64,000 nt of DNA from contig OX439134.1 of NCBI GenBank assembly GCA_949318235.1, positions 14,770,539-14,834,538 on the forward strand, written 5' to 3'. This DNA is from Ecdyonurus torrentis. Lineage: Eukaryota; Arthropoda; Insecta; Ephemeroptera; Heptageniidae. Below are positions 58,393 through 64,000 of this stretch, piece by piece (positions within the stretch are counted from its first letter, which is position 1; each line of letters starts with the position of its first letter). The notes under the pieces are model-generated. The model saw only the letters and a list, made by a program, of their open reading frames with translations, was not told the origin of the DNA and did no database searches. Made by a program: the position numbers and the translations under genes.

Positions 58393-59486
58393 GCATTGAT
58401 AAAATTCTTTAAAATATTATTTCGTGCAGTATATAATTATCATGCAATATTAATACTGTATAATGGCATTAAATTTAAATACAATTTAAATAATGTATGG
58501 TCTTTTATACATTGAGGTGCATCAATTGCACTTTTAAGAAAAGGAAACAAAATAATATTTATATAAACTCACTATTGCATGGATTCTCAATTTGCATCAT
58601 AATTTTTTTTATTATAATTATTATTAAAAAAAAATCATTATACTGTATACAAAATGTAACCAAGGCATTCTGTTCTACTGATCAAATATATTTCTGAAAA
58701 CCGTTGTACAATTTTAAAGGCAGATGCTCTAAAAAACATAAAATCTGTTGATACATTAATAATAATTGAAAAATGCAATATTTTGTACTTTCTTTTTTTT
58801 TTCTGTGCATGGAAAAAATTATATACGTTATAAATATTTATGTTAGCCAATTTTTAGCAATATTTGTTAGTTATAACAACATAATAGCATAAATATTAGC
58901 TTATATATAGCATAATTATTTATGCTGTTCCAATTTAAAAAAATTTATGATAGCAACATAAATGTATTACGTAATTTCTTCTTTCCGTGTATATATGAAG
59001 TGAAATTTATTATAAAAAATTCAGTTTGATATGCTTGGTGAATAATATCAAGTAAACCAGACACTTGTCTTAAAAACTTTTCTCCAAATATGTCCGTAGT
59101 CTGATACCATCATAATAATCTTCAGCGGGTTATTTACATAATTTTATTTTTTTTATAAGGTCAAGAATAAGAAATGAATTTTAATTTATATGAAAAAGTT
59201 TTTGCTCATGCTTGATAGAAAGAAAAAAAAAAGAAAAAAAAGCTAACTTTCCCTCATATTATTATTTTTTTTATATACTGTATATAAAGAAAGTGGAGTT
59301 AATTAGTAGTTTTTTTTACCACCATATATTTTTTATAAATAATTTGAGTACGAGTATATTATGCATATGCGATCTAAGTTTTATTGCACCTGTTACACTT
59401 TTTATGCATGCGTTTGTTTGATTTATTATGAAAATAAATTGTATTTAAGTATAGATTTTGATACTTTCACCACATGATTGTTTATA

Positions 59487-59726
59487 CATTCATTCATTCA
59501 TTCATTACATTCATTCATTCATTCATTCATTCATTCATTCATTCATTCATTCATTCATTCATTCATTCATTCATTCATTCATTCATTCATTCATTCATTC
59601 ATTCATTCATTCATTCATTCATTCATTCATTCATTCATTCATTCATTCATTCATTCATTCATTCATTCATTCATTCATTCATTCATTCATTCATTCATTC
59701 ATTCATTCATTCATTCATTCATTCAT
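59487..59726. repeat. (TTCA)n tetranucleotide array, about 60 units
   Basis: Perfect CATT/TTCA repeats with a single missing C at about 59507. Because the 12-base superperiod contains no stop codon, all three plus frames are open and read SFIH repeats; these are not genes. Confidence 0.98.
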
Positions 59727-60782
59727 ATCTATGCTCATTCATAGACCACTTAAAATGATAAGCTTGTAATTAAATTTTATTTATATACGATTACTATTAT
59801 TTATTTTTCAGTTCTTTGTTCAATTGCAAAAGTTTATATATATACACATTATACCTTTGGGGAAAAATAAATAATATTATATACGGTCAGTGTTATGTAA
59901 TGACTTAATTCGATACAGAATATTCAACAAGCTATATCTATATTGGATGGGGCGAGGAGACTTATTATTATGTGAAAGCAGGCACATGGTAGAGTGAGAA
60001 TTATGCAGTTTATCTTATTTGCATAATATCTTAATATACTTATATTTATATAGAAATAAATATTAATCGTTTCATCAAGTAAAACCATGGTCAAAATTGA
60101 TCATAATATACATTTTCAATTACTTATTCAATGCGGAAGAAAAAAAAAAACATCACGAATTCTGCAGTACAGCACGATAATGCATAAAGCATAATTGTTT
60201 GTGAACGTTTACACTATTTTTACGTTGCTAAATAGTGGCTTTGTATAAAGCTTATATTGTACTTTGCTTATAGAACGTTTCATTCTCTATACTTTCCGTG
60301 TGTGAATGTAATTTTTTTAAATTACAAAATAATATGTTAACATGCATCCGCGTTATCAGAATATTGCAACAAAATTTGTGACAAGAATAGTTGTTTAATT
60401 TCACTCTAATATACAGTCTATATTTAATTTCTGGCAGAAGTGGCAGACGTGTTAATGAAATGTCAAAATAATAATAATAATAAAAACATCTCTTGAATTT
60501 ATGAAACTTGACAATTTAGATACAAAGACTATGTCATCGTAACATTTAAATCAAAACCAACCCCTCACAAGTTATTAGTATTAATATCGTAGTATTATTA
60601 TTATTATATTAAGTATTTCATTATTCACAATTCATATTCTTTATATGCATTTCTTTCATCTAACAATCATAGTACAAGTATAATACAATGTATCAGCTTA
60701 TATGTTTGTCTTAAAACAAGACAATTAGAAATAATGGTCATAATAAAATAATTATAAATACATATATACCCATAAAACATAA

Positions 60783-60911
60783 TGAAGTTACAAGAAAAGT
60801 TGTGTTTAATCTGTGATATCACTCATAAATTCCTCAATTGAGTAATATTGTTCATTAATATATAATATGATAATAAATGACACAGATAATACAACTTTTT
60901 TCTTGTAACTC
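60783..60911. mobile_element. 129-bp inverted-repeat MITE
   Basis: Arms of about 33 bases: the left reads AGTTACAAGAAAAGTTGT then AATCTGTG; the right, reverse complemented, reads AGTTACAAGAAAAAAGTTGT then ATTATCTGTG. The word CATAA lies just outside both ends (60778-60782 and 60912-60916) and may be a 5-bp target duplication. The centre is AT-rich. Not visibly related to the other inverted-repeat elements here. Confidence 0.7.
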
Positions 60912-61048
60912 CATAACACGTTATGTGATTTTTAACTGTAGCTCTATTTGTAAATACATAGAAAAAAGTAACCATAATTTCTTTAACTGTCGTATTTTGA
61001 GGCTATATACAACCTAGATAAGTTAATACTTTTACTATATTACTGCGC

Positions 61049-61375
61049 CACTAAAAAAAAGGGGGGGGGGCATTACTTCAGTTACGAATCCTAACTTATT
61101 GAGATAAACATTTTTAAGTTATTAACTTATTATAGGCAGCTAAAATAATGCATTTTAACAAGTTATTAACAATAACTATAATTTAACTTAACAAAGCAAA
61201 AAAAAAAAAAAAAAAAAAAAAAACTGAAAACAACTTAAAATAGATATAAATTATTGTTAATAATTAGCTAAAATGCATTATTTTAGCTGCTCATAATAAC
61301 AATAACTCAAAAGTGTTTATCTCAAATAAGTAAGGATTGTAAATGAAGTATATAATGCACCCTTTTTTTGGAGTG
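61049..61375. mobile_element. Foldback (inverted-repeat) element, copy A
   Basis: The element is one large imperfect palindrome of 327 bp. From the left: CACTAAAAAAAAGGG, CATTACTTCAGTTACGAATC, CTAACTTATTGAGATAAAC, GCAGCTAAAATAATGCATTTT; the same blocks return in reverse complement on the right, ending TGCACCCTTTTTTTGGAGTG. The centre holds a poly(A) run (61198-61223). The neighbouring copy at 61489-61768 shows it is a mobile family. No coding capacity and no clear target duplication. Confidence 0.85.
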
Positions 61376-61488
61376 TGTATTTATGAATGTTTGTTTCCTA
61401 TCCCTTTATTATAAAGCCATTAGAGCATCAATAATTGCAAATATGGACCATATTGTTTATATATTTAGTAATAAATTAATTTTGCCTC

Positions 61489-61768
61489 CACTCTAAAAAT
61501 TGGTGCATTATTTTAGTTACGAATACTAACTTACTTAAGATAATCACATTTAAATTATTATGAGTTAGCTAAAATAATTTATTTTATCAAGTTATAAAAA
61601 TAGCTAATTTAAGTTATTTTTAAGCTATTTTAAGTTAAAATAACTACTGTCAATAATTTCCTAAATTGCATTATTTTAGCTACACTCATAATAACTTAAA
61701 AGTCTATATCTTATTAATAAGTTAGTATTCGTAACTAAAGTAATGCATACAAATTTATATATAGAGTA
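61489..61768. mobile_element. Foldback (inverted-repeat) element, copy B
   Basis: Second copy of the family at 61049-61375, 113 bp away. It begins CACTCTAAAAATTGGTGCAT then TATTTTAGTTACGAATAC; the reverse complement returns on the right as GTATTCGTAACTAAAGTAAT followed by GCAT and a degenerate GAGT end. Copies A and B share the CATTA-TTAGTTACGAAT-CTAACTTA terminal module and the AGCTAAAATAAT module. Ends beginning CACT recall CMC-type (CACTA/Chapaev) elements, but assignment is uncertain. Confidence 0.85.
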
Positions 61769-63315
61769 TCGAGTTTATTAAAAATTGAGTTCTTTTTGTC
61801 TTACCTTAATCACGTGCTGTTAATGATTTGTTATATATATAATCGATGGAATTCCTTTGCACGTGTGTGCCCACAACCTTGGTGATACTTTGAGTAAATT
61901 TCGTAAGGTTACCAAACACTGGAACAATTTTCACATATATTTACTAAATATTATTAATATAGGATAATTAATTGTTAGATCCAAATTACACCAGAGCATT
62001 TAAATATACAACTTAACTCAACACATTTCTAATAGAAACTAATGTTTGGTTGTAAAATTTTGATACATGAAATATATAATAAAAAGAAGAAGGATATGAG
62101 ACTTTGAACTTCCTGCGTGTTATCTGTGAGTGAAAAAGGAATAGGAAAAATATCAATATAATGATCTACTTCTAAGAAATCTTTAATAGTCAAAATGTGT
62201 GCTGGATATTTTTTATCATTGATTTTTTTATGCTGCTTGTGATGGTAATTATAATATTTGAAACAAGATAAAGTCTTTTTTATTAAAATGTTAATATTTA
62301 ACTTTGTATTAATTTAATAATCTATCCTACAATGTCAAAAACGACAAAAAATATAGAAATGATCATCTTTTTCATGAAATATAATAAAATATTCATTATT
62401 AAGTTTATATTGATTTATATCATTACTATTTTCTCACTTTTAATTAAAATAATAATACCTAATAATAGTAATAATAAAATATGAAAAAGTAGCAAAATAT
62501 GTGTATATAATTCTGTTTCAATTTTAAATAAAAAATATATTATATATAAAAGAGACATTTTTAAAGAGAAAAATTAATGTTAATAAATAAAATCATTGAA
62601 TTTTTCTTTCTATATCTCATTCCACGACATAAATATATTATAATTAAAATACAATAAAATGCGTATATCTTAGATTATTGCTTCTTTGTGGACAATTAGA
62701 TAAAAATAAAGTCATTTTTCATTCAGATAAAAAAATATTATTTGACATTTTATTATACAGTAGTCATTTCATCATCATAAAATGCATGAAACATAGTGAT
62801 TAAAAAAAGTATTTATTAGAATTATTAAACTCTTCAATTTAAGTATTATTTATAATTATATACACGGTTAAAAATATAAAGGAATTATAACTATGATGCA
62901 CCTCAATTTTAGCAGCAAAATAATCAGTCATAATAACTTTTGTTACATTGTATAAAAGTAAATATTTTACATAAATATAACAACGATTTTTGCTGTACTA
63001 GCACTTTTATTAAACTCCATATGAAGCAAATATACTGTATATATACCCCATATAATAAAGACAACTTTCTGAAACTGTATATTTCTTGTGTGAATAAGAC
63101 TGCGTGCTTGGATGTTACTATAGGACAAGTATACTTATACTTATACTATCAAGTATAGCATATATAATATTATATACTTGTATACTATGTACCGCAACGA
63201 AATCATAAAATTTCACAACTTTACACTGAAATGCATTACTAAAATTGAAAGTTATTCATTTCGTTTCGGTACACTTGGAATCATGCACTTGCCATGCATG
63301 TAAATTTCCAATATC

Positions 63316-63348
<33 letters not shown>

Positions 63349-64000
63349 GCACTGCACTGGAGAAGCACTCCCGCATTACACACACATGGCAATTATTTGA
63401 CCCTAAGTGGATAATGAGTTATGTGTATACATTGCAAAATTTAGAAAATGCACTATACAGAGGAAATATAGCCTCTTCAAAAATTAAAAATTATTTCATC
63501 GTCATTTAAACCTCACGTTTTTATGCGGCTCTGGGAATGACAAAAATATGTCTCTTTTGTCAAAAAGGTTTTCTTACTTTTGCAAACCTATTCTATTAAC
63601 CTATTCTACCCACTTTTGAATGCTGAAAATAGCTTTAAAAAACGCGTAAATTTAAGGGCGTTTTCTGGTCCAATTTTTATATTTTTATCTCAATTTGTTC
63701 TATTTGTTCTGATTTTTTATTGAATTATCTGATGTCCACTGCATATTGTATACAATATATGGAACTGAAGATTATAGATGACAAGTACATTCAATCATCA
63801 TTCACTGCAATATATTAGCTATTAATTATTTTTTCCGTGTAAATACAACATATTATTATGATAAGATGTATGTACATCGCAAACAAATTCTTTTTAAATT
63901 ATTTCTTTATATATAGGTTAACTATTCTATTACAAATATTTTTTTCATATATAAAAAAATGAGAAACCAAAGACATTCTACATTTAATGAACGTAATTAT
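61769..64000. other. Gene-free AT-rich right end
   Basis: A palindromic AAGTATA/TATACTT cluster at about 63125-63182, an A run at 63317-63346, and small frames of 71-72 codons with no recognisable domain. Nothing else seen. Confidence 0.55.

Noticed and set aside
59458..59769. SFIH-repeat open frames, or a CRISPR-like array
   Set aside because: It is a simple tetranucleotide repeat with no spacers; all three frames are open only because the repeat lacks stops.

Overview
The window is very AT-rich eukaryotic DNA dominated by microsatellites, long A/T runs and small mobile elements. One protein-coding exon of a cellular gene is clear: the first coding exon of the Hox gene Ultrabithorax (Ubx), minus strand, 55104 down to 54441. 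It carries the SSYF-type N-terminus, the pan-insect GLGMSPYA and RPPQDSPYDA blocks and the NHTFYPWMAIAG hexapeptide, and ends at a GTAAG splice donor. This points to an insect. The Ubx N-terminal style (FPLGLGVGMSPYAAHH, VPVRPAACTPDG, SWNTCSLN) together with the AT-rich genome would fit a hymenopteran, but the order is an inference.

Layout. Positions 1-54440 are read as the 5' part of the first Ubx intron: I saw no homeobox-coding segment there, so the homeodomain exon should lie beyond the left edge and the intron would exceed 54 kb. The intron holds a 5'-truncated non-LTR retrotransposon with an open reverse-transcriptase frame and poly(A) tail (39044-40273, minus), a 1.2-kb non-autonomous hAT-like transposon with an 8-bp target duplication (33555-34772), a 168-bp hairpin element with a 7-bp target duplication (8358-8525), two copies of a TA-flanked MITE (11472-11783, 17223-17504), and fragments of an older interspersed repeat (about 2060-2600, 9600-9730, 10990-11310, 47400-47880). 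Between these are many (CT)n/(GA)n and (AT)n tracts, several over 100 bp, and long homopolymers.

Upstream of Ubx (55105-64000) lie the presumed 5' UTR and promoter, with a GAGA-type tract next to a short GC-rich patch, a third copy of the TA-flanked MITE (57779-58088), a 240-bp (TTCA)n array (59487-59726), a 129-bp inverted-repeat element (60783-60911) and two adjacent copies of a foldback element (61049-61375 and 61489-61768).

Two things stand out beyond the gene. The palindrome TGACGTCA (the CREB/ATF site) occurs 13 times where well under one copy would be expected at this base composition; two of these copies are in the TA-flanked MITE and several others sit in inverted pairs or symmetric arrangements. 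Several distinct small DNA-transposon families have also accumulated inside and just upstream of a Hox gene. No RNA gene, CRISPR array or complete transposase was found. Most of the short open frames in the window are products of microsatellites or chance in AT-rich DNA.
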